A stretch of DNA of 64,000 nucleotides from Filosporella fistucella (GCA_030077755.1 JAQJZZ010000019.1:1314501-1378500), one strand, 5' to 3'; positions 1 to 13,629 are shown, counted from the first letter of the stretch. Notes: a model not told the origin generated them from the sequence alone. Translations and numbers: made by a program.

Positions 1-2285
1 CCACTGTTCGTTTTCCGACTTTGAGACGCTGGATGTTGATCAGAGTTATCATACTGCCGACTACGGGCGTGGAAGCTGAGGTGCCGTAGACCAATTGGAG
101 GGTGGAAGTTATGGCTGTTACGTAGTTTGCGCCATTGGCAGAGACTAGATGTTGTTAGAAGAGGCCTCTAGGTTTTGAGAGGGGGCTGAAAAAAGAAGAG
201 TTGAATATCAGAGGGAATTTTCAAAGGTGTCGTAGTGTACATACTGTCAGGATAGCCACGCATAGAGGCGTTGTTATATCTGCCATCGCCAATCGATCAG
301 CCTCTCTCCTTCTTGTCAATGCTCAACAGAATTATCCGCAAAAGTACATACTCTCCCTTACTATAATCAGGTTTATTCTCCTTGAGATAATTCCCACAGC
401 TTTTGCCTGATACGCCGGCAAGGGAAACACATTACTAAATCCTCCTCCGGAGTAAATCACAGTTTGACACGCTATCTCCTCCGATTTCACACTCGCGCCA
501 GGTTTTATCTGAGTAGCTCCTACGGCTGTGATGTACGGGCATGTAGCCGGAAAAGCAGGATTAAAGAAGCCAGGCTGCCCAGCAGGGTTATAGCCTCCTG
601 ATGCACAATTCGTGTTTTTGCAACATTGATTAGTATTGCCTGCTACGCCATTGTCACCGCTAGCGAAGAGAATGGTTATCCCCATGAGGCCGAGTTTAAG
701 ATATCTGCTTGGTGTCAACGAAATTTGTGTAAGTGAGATGTAATGGATGCATACTCATTGCATTGTCGCTGTTCGTATCGCGGGGAGAGATCAGCTTCGT
801 TGTAAGAGTATGATATGCTAATTACTGATGTTGCGTTCACTGTTCCGCAGTCTTTGCTTTTGTAACCGCTGTTAGGGTATATTGGATCTCTGACGTATGT
901 GAGTTGGGCAACCAATTAACATGGGGGAGATTCGTACACAAATGGGTCATCACCTCCATCAAAGGTACAGAAATCGCCATCCAAAGCATCCAGGAAGGTT
1001 CCAAATGAGCCTGATGCAACCATATTTCCGACTTGAAAGAGAGTAACTTTCTGAGGGTAAACTTTCTCAACTGTCAGTAGACTCAATTGAACTCTAGCGG
1101 AGAGGGTTAAAGATACCAAGCGTAATGGCGTACTCCAGATCTAGATCTGATTCCGCATTGTAACCAAACCCTGAAAAGAATTGCTGCACGATCGCACCAT
1201 CAATCAACTTGACGTCTGGACCTGTACCTGCTGGAATATTGGGTGCAGCAATGCGGTAGAACATGTCTAGATCTCCTTGCTTATGTGCCTAGATATATCA
1301 TGAGCATGTAACAAGATGGGAGGAAGTAATCTATTGACCTGAGGAGTAACTTCAAACACTCCAAATGACGAGCTGAGAAGTTTTAGAAAGGCTCAGCCTG
1401 ATACGAAATTAATACTGACTTTGGACCGTCTGGAGATCCAGTTGGTATACGATACAATGCTCGAAGACATTGTGGGGTCATATATAGATTGCATTGGACC
1501 AGATTCAAAGTTGGCAAAACTTGCGGGGTCAAACCGCCTGGCAGGATCGGTGCGTTTCCCGGCTTGACTTGTGCGACAGGTATTGCGGAATCAGGGGAGC
1601 CGGCATTTTGACGACTTGAAATCTTAGTAGATCTCTTCCGAGGTACAATGTAAGCATCAAAATTGATAGTCGGAGAAATGAAATCAATGTGCTTTTGGAT
1701 GTATGTCGGAACACTGTATTCGGCACAAGCGAGGTGTGTCTTCCTGGTTTCGATATGCTCGTATGTCTATGCCAATCAGTACATACTCTCTCATATGATA
1801 AACTACTTACATGATACCTGGTCTTCAGCAATTTCTCTGCCTCTGAAATAGTGGCATTGAACCTGATCCAATTTGACCCAGTCGAAATTTTGGTCCGGCT
1901 CTGTTGGATACCATTCTCGTCGAGCCAGGATGAGACAGCCGCAATTGACTCGCTCGATGGAGAGAATTTATCTGCTATCTTCGATGGTAAGCTTCTATCT
2001 GTCGAAGAAATTCGGAAGTCTCACCTTCTTAGTACTCCAATGTTTCGCATAATTGGGACTGTCCGGGGACGAGACATCCATAAGAAAATGGTGTCCATCC
2101 TCGAGATTTCGTTGAGTCAAGCCAATTGAAAAGGGTACTATCGTTCGTTCATTAATTTTGATTTTGCTGAGAGTCCAGTTATCATTCGAGTGCCTTCGCT
2201 TTTCATGAATTGAGTATGGAGTGGTTGACGGTGCGCTCCACACCCCTAAGACCAAGCACAGCACCACCAAAGAAATGAGATTCAT
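1..2285 (-). CDS. Sedolisin (S53) secreted tripeptidyl-peptidase-type protease, 3' end outside window
   Basis: This is a secreted acid serine-carboxyl protease of family S53, expected to cleave peptides outside the cell. The chosen ATG at 2285 opens a hydrophobic signal peptide (MNLISLVVLCLVLGVWSA), followed by a pro-kumamolisin prodomain running over the first introns (DSPNYAKHW, then WLDENGI near 1930). The catalytic domain shows the acidic pair in ESDLDLEYA near 1120-1150, FASGDNGVAG near 660, and the serine motif YGTSAS near 80. Several short introns interrupt it. Clear ones are 145-244, which joins GYPD to ISANGANYV, and the one ending near 1994 before KIADKF. The C-terminus lies beyond base 1. 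All catalytic signatures are readable, so I see no sign of decay. The family call is secure. Whether it is a tripeptidyl or an endopeptidase cannot be read from the sequence. Confidence 0.9.
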
Positions 2286-4908
2286 GATGCGAGATTGCTT
2301 TGGGAGCATGAACATAGAGCTTTGGAACAAGAATGGTAAAGTCATGTTATACACCGACTAAAATTATTATTCGACAATATCTACTAACGGGAAACTCCTA
2401 GAAACCCGTTCTGTGGGATACATCTGATACATCCAACTTCAGATTGATTGGCCGCACTGTGTATGAATGGCTTCTTATTCTTGGGAGGAGATATGCGGCG
2501 TTGGAAATGTGCGCCTGCCGAAGCTCTCAAAGAAGTCCCGGGCCGTCTTTCAGCCAATCTGGACGTAAATAATTAAGACAGCCAGCCTCCCTTCCTGCAA
2601 CCAGAAAACAAGCCAGAGGCGTTAATTTCATAAGGAACTTCGATATGGACTTTGCAGATGCTGGAAAGCGAAACAGAAATCGCATTGATGCACTTGATCA
2701 GACCCAATGCCGAATGAATCTCTGATATTAAAAAAGAGTTCAAGATAGCAAGAGTGGACTACAGAAAACACAACTAGAATCACTAAATAGTAACACGAAA
2801 GATTGATAGATGCCATTACATTACCGATGTGGCGCTCTATAGTTGAACTAATAAGGCTATCCCGACCACCGCCTCCAAAACTCGTCAATGATAAGTTAAT
2901 ATAACATTCAACAACCTGGACAATGACAAGGCTGGAAGATCTGCGGTGGCAGTGAGACGTACATAGTTTCCATATATGCTTTTCGGGATGAGACAACTGT
3001 TCTTGAGGCGCAAAGTAGCAAACAGGAAGAAGAGACTACAATATTGAAATGGCTGGAAAAGCAATGCCGCTTGGCATTGGGAGATATGACAGGCAGTCAA
3101 ACGGTGACAGCCTGTGATAGATTTAATAATCTGTACTGCATCGGGCAGTATTCCCTCGATATGGAGCGCCGTGAGGAAGCTGTTGCAGGTGAGGAGATTG
3201 TTGCATGTAGGTGATATTGAAAATAGTTGTGTGGTGGATTGTGGAGTAAATTGTGAAATTAACCAATGCCGAGGCCAATTGTTTTTCTTGCGTCATTTCT
3301 CAGCACTCATTCAACTTGATTAGCGTTTTGGAACCACATACTTCGACTTGTTTTTCGAGCTATCTATCTCGGCTGATAGTAACATTTCTAACGCAGGGGA
3401 AGGGATTCTGCTTAATGGAAAGGTTTTGAATGCAACTCACGTGATGCGTGGCAGAACGTACTATAGGTATGGGTAACAGAAGAGTCGAAGTCTGGATTCC
3501 TTGGAAATCAGATTACTTCGTAACGGTTGAAAATTAAGTTCCTTCTAGATCGGGATTTGTGAAAACTTGAGATCTTCTCAATTTCCACAGCTTTCTTCAG
3601 GAGACTCTTCGACCCGCCAAGATGGCAACATGACAGTGTTGAACATAACGAATTTACTCCTACATCTTACTCAGTTTCCTTGTAATGAAATCTTACATAA
3701 GAGAGGTGGAGAGAATTAGGTCAGCATAGCAATTCGAAGTTGTGAACATTCGTGCTATGCGGATGAGAAGTGTATTTGCAACTGCTGATCGAGTTCCTCA
3801 GTCAAGACCCCTCGCAGCAGTGGCGGTATCGTGAAAGTAAAACTATGCAAAATTGGGTATAACAGACTAAACTAACATGCCTATTTTCGAGAACAAGATG
3901 ATAGTAAACTCTATTTCTAACAAAATTTCCAGATTGCATATGACACGAAAAATCTCTAATTTTCTCCCTAGATGACTTTGCCGGGATAGAGTGACGAAAA
4001 GGGGGTGAAGCTAACATTAAGAAAACTTCTAATAAGCCTAGCACAATGATGTATTATGAAATGATGCTTCATAATCGACGTTACACGACTATGAGATACT
4101 TTGGGATCGTAATTTAGGGACGGGACGGAACTTGAACGGGTCGGACGGCACAGCCATAGTTTCGATAGTGGGATAATTCGTTTCGAACTACCGAGAGATC
4201 ACCACTGCCGGCATCAATTGGCTTCTCACTTTTAATATGCCCCTCATTCTGGCGGGGTGAAGATGAGTTGAGTGAGCACGAGGACGTGTGCTAAACTTAA
4301 ATGGTAGAGCATCGGGAACAATAATGCCTTTTTACCTTACTCTCACCCTTTCCAAAATATTGCCACGAATTACTATCATTATTATGATTTTATTGAGAAC
4401 TTCACAGTGCCGTTCTATACGGTGCTAGACGAAACTTTATATCGCTTTGGAGGCAGTACACCCAAGTTAAACTTCGTGACATTTCAATGCCTTGATAAGA
4501 AACGATCAATTTAATCCACACTTACTCGAAAGCTTTTGTCAAAGTAACTCTCAAGTACCGTTAGTCCGAGCAGTATGTGCAGATCAGAGACCAATCATCA
4601 TCTAAACCAAATGGGAAGACCTGCTCCCGTTTCAACAAATGCAAGTGCATAAGATATGCATATAACATCCACCATTGCACAAAAACTGATATGGGAAGCA
4701 TTGTTCCGACATGCACGTTGTCAAATGTAGCTTTATGTGGTAGCATTTGTTGGTCTTTGAATAGAACGGCACCGTTGGTGTGGTTTCACAAATACTTTGT
4801 CAGCTGATTTGAATGGTAAAATATGTATATATGAACTTGTACTTCCCCTTCCAGAAGACAACACAGATTGAAGTAGGTCTTCTAGTACTCCTCTGAATTT
4901 GAAACAAA
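2286..4908. other. Gene-poor spacer between sedolisin and P450
   Basis: About 2.6 kb holding the sedolisin promoter (transcribed leftward) and the P450 promoter (transcribed rightward). Small open frames exist, for example minus-strand 2628-2996, but none shows a known motif, a signal peptide followed by cysteines, or a splice pattern that extends it. I see no repeat or mobile element here. Confidence 0.5.
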
Positions 4909-6925
4909 ATGTTGCCACTATTTTACTGGCCTTTATTGGTGCTGGCGTTGGTATGACTCTGCCTTCAGAAATATGGAAAAAAACTGACAAGACTTACAGA
5001 CTTCGGTGTACGCCATTGCTGCGGTGATTTACAACATCTACTTTCACCCCTTGCGCAAGTACCCGGGACCATTTCTGTGGAAGGCAAGCCGATACACATG
5101 GGCATGGCACACATTCCATGGTGATTTGACAGCACGGATGGTGGAACTTCAGCGAGAGTATGGTGATGTTGTTCGAATTGCCCCAGATGAATTATGTTAC
5201 TTCAAAAGCCAAGCTGTAGGTATAAATAATATCTGGAATGTGATACTGCTGACATTATTCTAGTGGTCGGACATCTATGGCCATAGAGCTGCAAATGGAA
5301 ACGGAAACTTGGCAAAAGAGCTAGACACGAGAAGAAAAGAACCCAATGGTGTGACCAGCATTGTAAGCTTGGGGATGAAAATGGACTTCTCACGATTGAA
5401 TCACTGACACTTACCAGATCACAGCAAATGAAGAGGATCACCGCCGAAGTAAGTAGCCAGGATCTGATCGCGCTCTTCGTCTAAGTATAGAATAGTGAGA
5501 CGTCTCCAATCCCATCTCTTTTCCGAGAAAGCACTTCAAGCACAGATGCCTCTCATCAACAGCTACATAGATCTTCTAATATCGCGATTGCAAGAGAAAT
5601 GCCGAGAAAATCTTAGGTCCACTGAAATCGACATTGTCAAATGGTATAATTATACCACATTTGATATTCTCGGCGATCTCGCATTTGGAGAATCCTTCTC
5701 ATGCCTTTCATCTGATGTTCTACACGTTAGTATATCTCATCCCGTTTCAATTCTAACCCTGGGCCCCTTTGACAATTACCCAGAATCATCTCAGCTAACC
5801 TAACCAAGCCTTGGATTGTAAATATCTTCAAGTCAATCAAAGACAGTCAGTTCGTCCGAGTGTCTAATTTCTGTCCCTGGCCCTTGAATATATGGGTATA
5901 TGCTCTTGCTCCTGCAGATGGCGCAAAAGCAAGGAAAGAAGAATTTCAATTTGCGACGTTTAAGGCAAGGCAGAGAATACAGAATGGGGAGATGCAGCGG
6001 CCGGACTTCATGAGTTATATTTTGAAGTACAATGATGAGAAAGGGTTGGTCAACATGGACTAAACATATGAGGCAAACCGAACTAATTATTTTGTAGCAT
6101 GACTATGGGAGAGATTGAGAGTAATGCCAGCGTACTCATCATTGCAGGTAGTGAGACGAGTGAGTGCACCGAATCCGATTTTTTTTTTTTGAAATTTCAG
6201 GACCCAGGTTGACACTTCCCAGCTGCAACTTTTCTGTCTGGAATCACTTATAATCTTCTCATGAACCCAACCTACTACGCCAAACTCCGCGACCTGATCA
6301 GAACCTCATTTGCAGATGAATCCTCGATAGAAATGACAGCCCTCAATCAACTAGATTTCATGACCGCTTGTATTGAAGAATCATTCAGACACTATCCTCC
6401 CGTGCCTACCGGTCTACCACGGGTGACCAACCCCACCGGATCGTTTATCGATTCAGAATTTGTGCCAGGCAATACTATCGTTTCCGTACACCAATATCCA
6501 GCATACATGTCGAGTTTGAATTTTGCAGACCCAGAACTATTCGTTGCGGAGAGGTGGCTGAAGGGTGACGAGTGCCCGGAAAGGTATCGAGGGGATGATA
6601 GGAAGGTCATGCAGCCGTTCAGCGCCGGGCCGAGAAACTGTATCGGGCGGAAGTAAGTCCCCTCTCTCGGCGCTCTTATCGAGCGGCACTAGTTCGAGAA
6701 TGTTAACATGAAATAGTCTCGCATATGCTGAGATGAAATTGATACTAGCAAGAATGCTGTGGAATTTTGATTTTGAATTAATGGATGATAGCAAAGACTG
6801 GGCCACGCAGAAAGTAAGTGGTATATTAAAAAAGAAATCTGTATGTGGACATTGACCTTTTGCAGGTATGGTTTTTATGGGAAAAGAAACCCCTGAACGT
6901 AAAGTTGACGCCGAGAACGATTTGA
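4909..6925 (+). CDS. Cytochrome P450 monooxygenase, ten exons
   Basis: A microsomal P450 of the fungal type that resembles trichothecene-pathway-like CYPs. My model joins 4909-4950, 5000-5215, 5264-5362, 5418-5448, 5496-5725, 5809-6044, 6098-6159, 6223-6652, 6717-6813 and 6866-6925, giving 1503 nt and 500 residues. An N-terminal membrane anchor (MLPLFYWPLLVLAL, then YAIAAVIYNIYFHPL) is followed by the proline hinge KYPGP. The I-helix oxygen-activation motif is AGSETT, the K-helix ExxR motif is EESFR, and the haem loop is FSAGPRNCIG with its cysteine ligand. All hallmarks are intact. No polyketide synthase, terpene cyclase or other tailoring gene lies next to it in the window, so it looks solitary here. 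The substrate is unknown. Confidence 0.93.
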
Positions 6926-8469
6926 GTAAAACTTCAGGTATGGAAGCGACCACTTGGCAAAGCTTTAGAGATACGAATTGAATATTGGGTATGTCCAAGA
7001 TCATCTCGAGTCTTATGTTTCTACAAACCTTTGGTACTTTCAGTCTACAGTTACCTAGGTAGCGTATATGTGGCATTCGGGTCCGTTTCATTTCATGGAG
7101 AAAGGCGGAATACCTGAGCTGCTGAGTACTTTGCTATACATAGACACTCCTACTCAAGATATAGGTAGATTGATACATACCATCATCCAGATTCCAGCCT
7201 AATCTATCATCTGACTTAGATTCCATCTTGACCTCCGGTGTACAAGTATCGTCATATTCTCTTCGTGACGACCCGTACGCGTCTTGCCACCAGCTGGTAA
7301 GTCCAATATGCTACTATAAAGCCCGATTGCTGAGGCACGCCCTAACGTTACAATCAAGACAATGTCGAGTTCCTTGGAGATCAGAAATCTTTCATTGTCG
7401 TCAATCACGTCCATAGAATATTTTAGGGCATTTCTGGGTCCAATTCTTGGAAGTTCATAGTACCGTTAGCATTCATTGTCTATAAACTAGTCGGTTGATA
7501 CTGTGTCTGCCATTTTTGTCACTGCCATTTGAATGTAGGATCGTGATGCGCTGAAAGCTATTCTCTGAACAAGGTGATTGACACAGATATAAATCGAGTG
7601 CGGCATGGATTGACACTCTCGCCCGCACTCCAACCCGCAGTGCAATAGTGCCCTAAACCAGTCTGTGAATATTAGTTGTTTTTGATGGTCTTGATATGTT
7701 AGAAGGATCCCGTGAATGAAATTGTGAACTTCTTTGATGGATCGTTGCCTCCTACCCTCGCTCAAGCTGCCCTAACATTGCCTTGCAATTTCCTCATAGT
7801 ATAGTCTGCACACTGGTTTATGGGCCATGATTTGAAGATGACTGTGCGGTGTATGATTTGGCCAATTTCAAGTGCTGGAAGTTCTCATATAGTTGATAAA
7901 TTGATTTGTGTTAGCGTAAACATTTGGATGACCTCAAAGTCATGATCACTTGGTTGAAATTGCTCGCATGTTCGGTGTGATACTCGGCGGCTGGCTGCCG
8001 TCTATAAGAGGCTACAAATTTGCACAAGACGTGCAATAACAAACAAAAATACAAGAATTCCCTCCTTGAATATATGGAGAAGCGGTCTTTTCTAGTTGTA
8101 CAAAAACTTTTCAAATTTTTTTAATGCATCTCTGCCACTGGTTCTTGTCATGAGATTGTGAAGGGGATCCATTTATCGAGTAATATCGAGTACAAGAAGG
8201 AATGGAGGAAGTGTCATGTCGTACCAGCGTTGTATGGCACTCGCCAGGAGCCGCATACTGATTGTAAGCGATAAAATCAATACCAACAGAATGACCTTCA
8301 TCGTAATTTATGAGCCAAAACGGCGAAAATAAGGGTATCAACGACGTTCATATTCCATCCTCAGCACGCTGAGAACCATTGCCCTATTCGTACATACATA
8401 CATGTCACTCATACCCCGCGCAATGCAGCAATCCCCCAATATCATTAAACCCACCCCATTAAGAAAGAA
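6926..8469. other. Spacer downstream of P450, convergent with RhoGAP gene
   Basis: About 1.5 kb between two convergent genes. Short open frames on both strands carry no recognisable domain. It should contain both 3' untranslated regions. I see no repeat. Confidence 0.45.
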
Positions 8470-11241
8470 CTAATCATCCATGGGCTTGTCTGTCAAATGC
8501 ACACCAACGCGACCACCAGCTGAGCCTTCATCAGGCAAGCTCCCCACACTATCTCTCTTGCCACTCTGGTCCTGGCTCATTCGTGCAAGACCAACTGGAC
8601 GCCGTCCATAACGGGCACTAGTTGTTGGCCCGGCTCTTCCTAGACTGTTCCTCTTTTCAATGCCAATATCGTCCATACCATCGCTCATGCCAGGCATATA
8701 TGTTGCACTAGTGGCTGGAGCTTCTGCACTACCGTTCGTGATAGATTGTAGTGGCGTTCCATTCACAGGTTCCGCAGGAGGTGCAGGTGCATCGCCTGGA
8801 ACTTCGAGACTGTGTCTGACGACGGGATTGTGTTGACGAGCAGCTCTTGCTTGATCTGCTGTTGCAGTAGGCGAGACGATTGGAAATCTGGTTTCTGGTC
8901 CACCTGAGCTACGATCTCTGCGGTGACCACGAGGTGATGGTGCAGGACTTGGATTTCTGCTTCTCGAACCACCCCCTGCTGCAATGATAGCACGAGCGCG
9001 GGCCTCCATATTCGCCTTCCGATTGCTCTCATCCGTACTGATAGATCGTGGTCGTGTATCAACGCTAATACTATGAGAAAGTGAGGAAGCCCGCTTCAAC
9101 TCAGAGAAAATGGCATCCTTGTGAGCAAATAGATCTCTAATAAGGCGGTAAGAGTATTTCTCTTCCATTGTCATAGATGTCTCGACCCTTGGTCGTAAGA
9201 TACACGGAGCCAGAGACGTAGCCAACGCTGAGATGTATGTCTCGTCGGCCGAGGTGAGTTCGATAAGTCTTGTGAAATGAGTCATGAGAGCATCCAGTGT
9301 TGCAATATTTGCAAGCCTGAGTTGACTGAGCGTATTTTGCAGAACTGAGATGCGAGCCGAGTCTGTTGATTCGGATGCAGGGGTGGTATAGATCGTTTTC
9401 ATAATTTCGTAAACATGGGATGAGACCAAGGAATCTGAAAAGATGAGTAAGGCAGTAAACGCGACTGAGAACAGGTGACTTACCAGGAAGCTCTAACAAA
9501 TACAATTTCAGGACGCTCGCAATGATGGGTATTTCGTAAGGCTCCAAAGCATCGATACTAAACGCCTTTCCGGTATTAAGAGCCGCACGGATTCTGTGGG
9601 TCTGGTGAAGAGGGACATCGACAAGCCATACACCTCGTCTTGCTTCATCTCCCTCCAAGTCTGGATAGTGGTGGTCGAGGAATGTCAAAATCGACGTGAT
9701 CAAAGCTGGAACGCGCTTTCGATCAGCTCGGGCACGAGCCTCAAGATCGACGCCAAATGTCTGTTCATCGGCCGAATTATAGTAGTTCTCATAGACCACA
9801 ACTTTTGGAACAAATCCACCAGTTCTGTAATTTTCCAGGAGGTATCGTAGATCACCAACCGGTTGGACAGTTTCTTGATAGAGCATCATTTTGTCGACAG
9901 TCGATTGGAGACTTGGAATGACGTTACTGATCGTTCCTGAGAAATCAAGGATGATTGTCTTGATCGCCTTCAGTCTGTCGAGCTCGCATCGCTCTAGGTA
10001 TCTGAGGTGCTCAATAATGGCCTCTTCGAGTTGGCAGCGCAAAAGATCCAACTTGCGAACACCAGCCTTGTATCTTTCATCAGCTTCTGCTGCCTCTCTC
10101 CGCAGACGATCTCCCGGCGTCTCATTGGGATGTTGGGTATTGAGAGGATTCCATCCGGCCAAGTATTCAGTCACAGTTCCAACAACAGGAGAATCGATAG
10201 AGTCAGAATTTGAGGCCATTGAAAATGTTCGGTTCAACGGTAGCTTCTTCTCAGGGATGCCGGTCCATTGGAAGGACTTGGGTTTCCACTGGTAGAACAT
10301 CTTCGAGCTATTTGCAAATATGCTACCAACATTCCCAATCAGTCGCAAGAATCCATTCTGGATCAGATCTTGTCCAATTCGTTCGGCGTGGCTGACACTA
10401 GTTGCTCCCATGTATTTCTGGAGGTACTCCACAATTTCTGCTCCGCTGGTAGTATTTTGATATGTGCCAAGTATGGGGACTTTCGTCTCCCCAAGTTTGA
10501 TTGTTTGTAGAACGTGGCTCAAGATCTTTTTGACCTGTTCTGGCTGATAAACCTCATCTCCAATTTCCACGGGTTCGTCATCTTCTTCCTGCTGGTTATC
10601 GGAGACCTTGATTTCGGGAATTTTAGGCTTTGGGCTGGTCTCGGGATCTTGGAAAGCGAGCTTGTTCTCTTCCTCAATATCCTCCACTAGTCGACATTTA
10701 TTGAAGTAGTGGCTTCGCAGCTTCTTGACCGTTTCTGCCTGCTTATCATGGAGCTTTATCCGTGACTGGAGATCGTCTTGTGAATTCTGGACTCGAGATT
10801 CGTGTGCATCGCACCATCGTGTGAATGGGGCTACTACCAGATCTCGTATACTTTGTGCGATCCTCCGGTGGTTTTTGGCAGCTTCTTCCATCTCAGTTCG
10901 CACGCCATCGTAAGCCTGGCAAATGTAAGCAATTTGGTATATAAACAGCAGATGTTCTCCCACCTTCTTCACGCTGGCACCGTCATCTCGTGAAAATCCG
11001 CCAGTTACTCTGTCTGTTGCGGGGCCTATCTCCCCAAGCTTCATTCCATACAAGTCTTCAGCTTCTGCTCGCATCCGTGCAATTGTAAGCATTTGTTGAT
11101 TCTCCTGGACACCTTGCTGGAGCTTGCCAAAGAGGACACCGAGTCCTGGTATTCATCGTCAGCGAGTGCGATCAAACATTATCCTCACCCCTTACCTCCG
11201 GCATAGTCTCCAGACCAGAAGGAATCCGCAAAGCCAGGCAT
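8470..11241 (-). CDS. F-BAR/DEP/RhoGAP protein, Rgd2-like
   Basis: A Rho-family GTPase regulator that binds membranes, expected at sites of polarised growth or at the septum. Three exons (11196-11241, 9484-11145, 8470-9434) give 2673 nt and 890 residues. Exon 1 encodes MPGFADSFWSGDYAGG, the usual F-BAR start. The F-BAR coiled coil is interrupted by a DEP domain at about residues 210-300 (TSGAEIVEYLQKYM, IFANSSKMFYQWKP). The RhoGAP domain spans about residues 450-660 (FGVDLEARARAD, YEIPIIASVLKLYLLELP). A disordered Ser/Pro/Arg-rich tail follows. This F-BAR with inserted DEP and then RhoGAP order is the Rgd2 architecture. The expected arginine-finger position reads GVWLVDV, without the arginine of the usual G-hydrophobic-F-R-x-S-G motif, so catalytic GAP activity is not assured. 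Confidence 0.9.
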
Positions 11242-11746
11242 TTTGAAAAAGCAGTGTATGCAGCTGCAGCTTGGATGAGGGATGTAGAGACGAGTTTTGA
11301 CAACGCAGGAACTGAGACAACTGTATGCGAAGGCGTTGCCTGCTAACGAGTGACTGGGCGGTTGGCGTGAATTGTGTTCAGGAGCATGTCAGCTTTGCTT
11401 CCTTCAGCTGTAAACCCTGTCAATCGAGTTCAAAATCGAAGTCGCGGGAGAATTATGTGTAGACAGACTAGTAGAGGGCAGATTATTCACAATAAAGGCT
11501 GCGATTGCAGTAAAGGAGAGAAGATGAAGGCATTCAAAACATGAACTTCGTATTCGATTTTCTTGCAGTGACAGCAAGGAACAGTGGCTGGCCGCGGGTG
11601 ACGAGTGCAGATCACTTCCTGTACCGAAATTGGTTTAGGCGCGATTCTGGAGAGATTGGCACGTGATCTTATCAACGGTCAGTGATATTGACTTCAGATG
11701 ATATGGGACGTGCCGATGAATCATCCTTTGTATTATTTCTACAATC
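11242..11746. promoter_or_regulatory. Divergent intergenic region between RhoGAP and dipeptidase
   Basis: A roughly 500-bp spacer shared by two divergently transcribed genes, so both promoters must lie here. I do not see a convincing TATA box. A short minus-strand frame (11487-11675) has no protein-like features. Confidence 0.4.
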
Positions 11747-13629
11747 ATGTCTTATTACACAGAGGAAGACCCTTTGTTGCCTAGGGATAATAGATCACCA
11801 GAGATTCAAGGCTCTCGACCACAAAGCATCCATGATGTCTTCGAGAAAGATACCGAAGTCCGAGAGGACCAAAATCCATGGAGAAAGGCAATCGACGACG
11901 CCGGCGCTTTGCTTTTGGGAATATGTTTCATATTTGCACTAGCTCTCGGATTTCTATATTTAAGCAGTGAAGGAGATCATAGGACCACCCCAAGAACAAT
12001 CGATCAACGAGTGAATAGAATATTGGAAGATACCCCACTTATAGGTAGCTATACTTTATATAATGGATCACAAATTCTCTCTAAATTTGAATAGATGGCC
12101 ACAACGACCTTGCTATTCTTATAAGATTTTTGTACAACAATAAGATCTATGATGAGGATTTCAAGAAACCTTTTGAGGCGGGTGGCATGACGGCTCATGT
12201 TGATCTACCAAGGTTGAAAGAGGGAAAGAATGGTGGAGCTTTTTGGAGTGCCTTTGTACCATGCCCCAAGAATGGAACGGACTTCTCTGATGAGAACTAT
12301 GCAGAATGTAGGTCTTGCTCAACCGTTTGGCTTTCCCAATTCCTTCCGTTTTTCACAAGAATTATCCTCTCGCATAATATGAGATTTGCTTCCAGTCACC
12401 AAGCTAAATGCGTTTGTTTTTCAAATTCCAATTCTCAGGGGCTATCGTTATTGCAAAATTAGCATGTCACTATCGTATCAAGTGTCGGGAAACATCTACA
12501 TGCCCTACCAGCAGTCCTGAGGACAAAAGACTTCGGCCAACGCAGCTACCATAGGAAATGGTAGTTCTTTGCCCGTGAAGCACTTTATTCATCCATCGGA
12601 AATCTTCATACATGATACATCTTCACTCACCTTTGTCTTTCTGTTGTCAGGTCACTCTACGCAGCATTTATTAATACCCTCTTAGCCGTAGCCTTCACAT
12701 TCTCCCAAATCGACGTCCTTACCCGCCTCCAACAAGCTTATCCAACCCATTTCTCTCCACCTCCAAACAGCACCACCGCCCTCTCCTTCTTCAAATCAGG
12801 CCAGCTGATCTCCCCACTCGCCATAGAAGGTCTCCACCAAATCGGCAATTCTCTCTCCAACCTCCGCCACTATTACTCACTTGGCGTACGTTACGCAACA
12901 CTAACACACAATTGCCATAACGCATATGCAGACGCAGCCTTACTTGAACTCCCAGGAGGAGGCGTCGAAAAATCAACACCAAAATGGGGCGGCGTATCGC
13001 CTGCTGGAAGAGAGTTGATTTATGAGATGAATCGTCTAGGCATGATTGTTGATCTCGCGCATGTAAGTCAAGATACCATGCGCGATGTCCTAGGCGCATC
13101 TCCAGACTGGGCGGGCAGTGCCGCTCCAATTATTTACAGCCATTCATCTGCCTATGCTATCTGCCCTCACCCCAGGAACGTACCAGATGACATATTGCAA
13201 ATGGTCAAGAAGAAGAATAGTGTTGTCATGGTGAACTTCTCGCCTGATTTCGTGTCTTGTTACGCCAACTCATCCAACCCGGAAGGAATGCCAATTTTTG
13301 ATCCGAAGAACTCAACATTGGAACATGTGGTTAAACATATCATACATATCGGTAATTTGATTGGGTACGACTATGTTGGATTAGGAAGCGACTTCGACGG
13401 GATTCCAAATACACCGAAGGGATTAGACGACGTCAGCAAGTTCCCGGATCTGGTGGCAGAGATGTTGAGACAGGGAATCAGTGATAAGGATGCTAGCAAA
13501 GTTGTGGGAGGGAATGTTTTGAGGGTTTGGAAATATGTTGATGAAGTTGCTTTGAAGATGCAAGGAAAAGGGGTGGAGCCTGTGGAGGATGATTTGCCTA
13601 GTTTGCACTGGGTTGGATTGGACATGTAG
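11747..13629 (+). CDS. Membrane dipeptidase (peptidase family M19)
   Basis: A zinc-dependent dipeptidase of the renal-dipeptidase family, predicted to hydrolyse dipeptides at a membrane. The model joins 11747-12044, 12095-12307 and 12692-13629: 1449 nt, 482 residues. A short cytosolic tail precedes one hydrophobic anchor at about residues 55-72 (LLLGICFIFALALGFLYL), giving a type II topology. Metal-site motifs are readable: DGHND across the first splice, THNCHNAYADAA, DLAHVSQD, a histidine in YSHSSAYA, and GLGSDFDGIP. The second intron is 384 nt, far longer than others in the window. Its acceptor at 12691 was chosen because it restores FTFSQIDVLTRL in frame and keeps the total divisible by three. 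The acceptor choice is the least certain part. Confidence 0.87.

Noticed and set aside
2628..3323. Overlapping small frames on both strands between the protease and the P450.
   Set aside because: None carries a domain, a signal peptide or a plausible splice extension.
4909..6925. A secondary-metabolite gene cluster around the P450.
   Set aside because: No backbone enzyme (polyketide synthase, NRPS, terpene cyclase) or dedicated transporter is present in the neighbourhood, so a lone P450 is the simpler reading.
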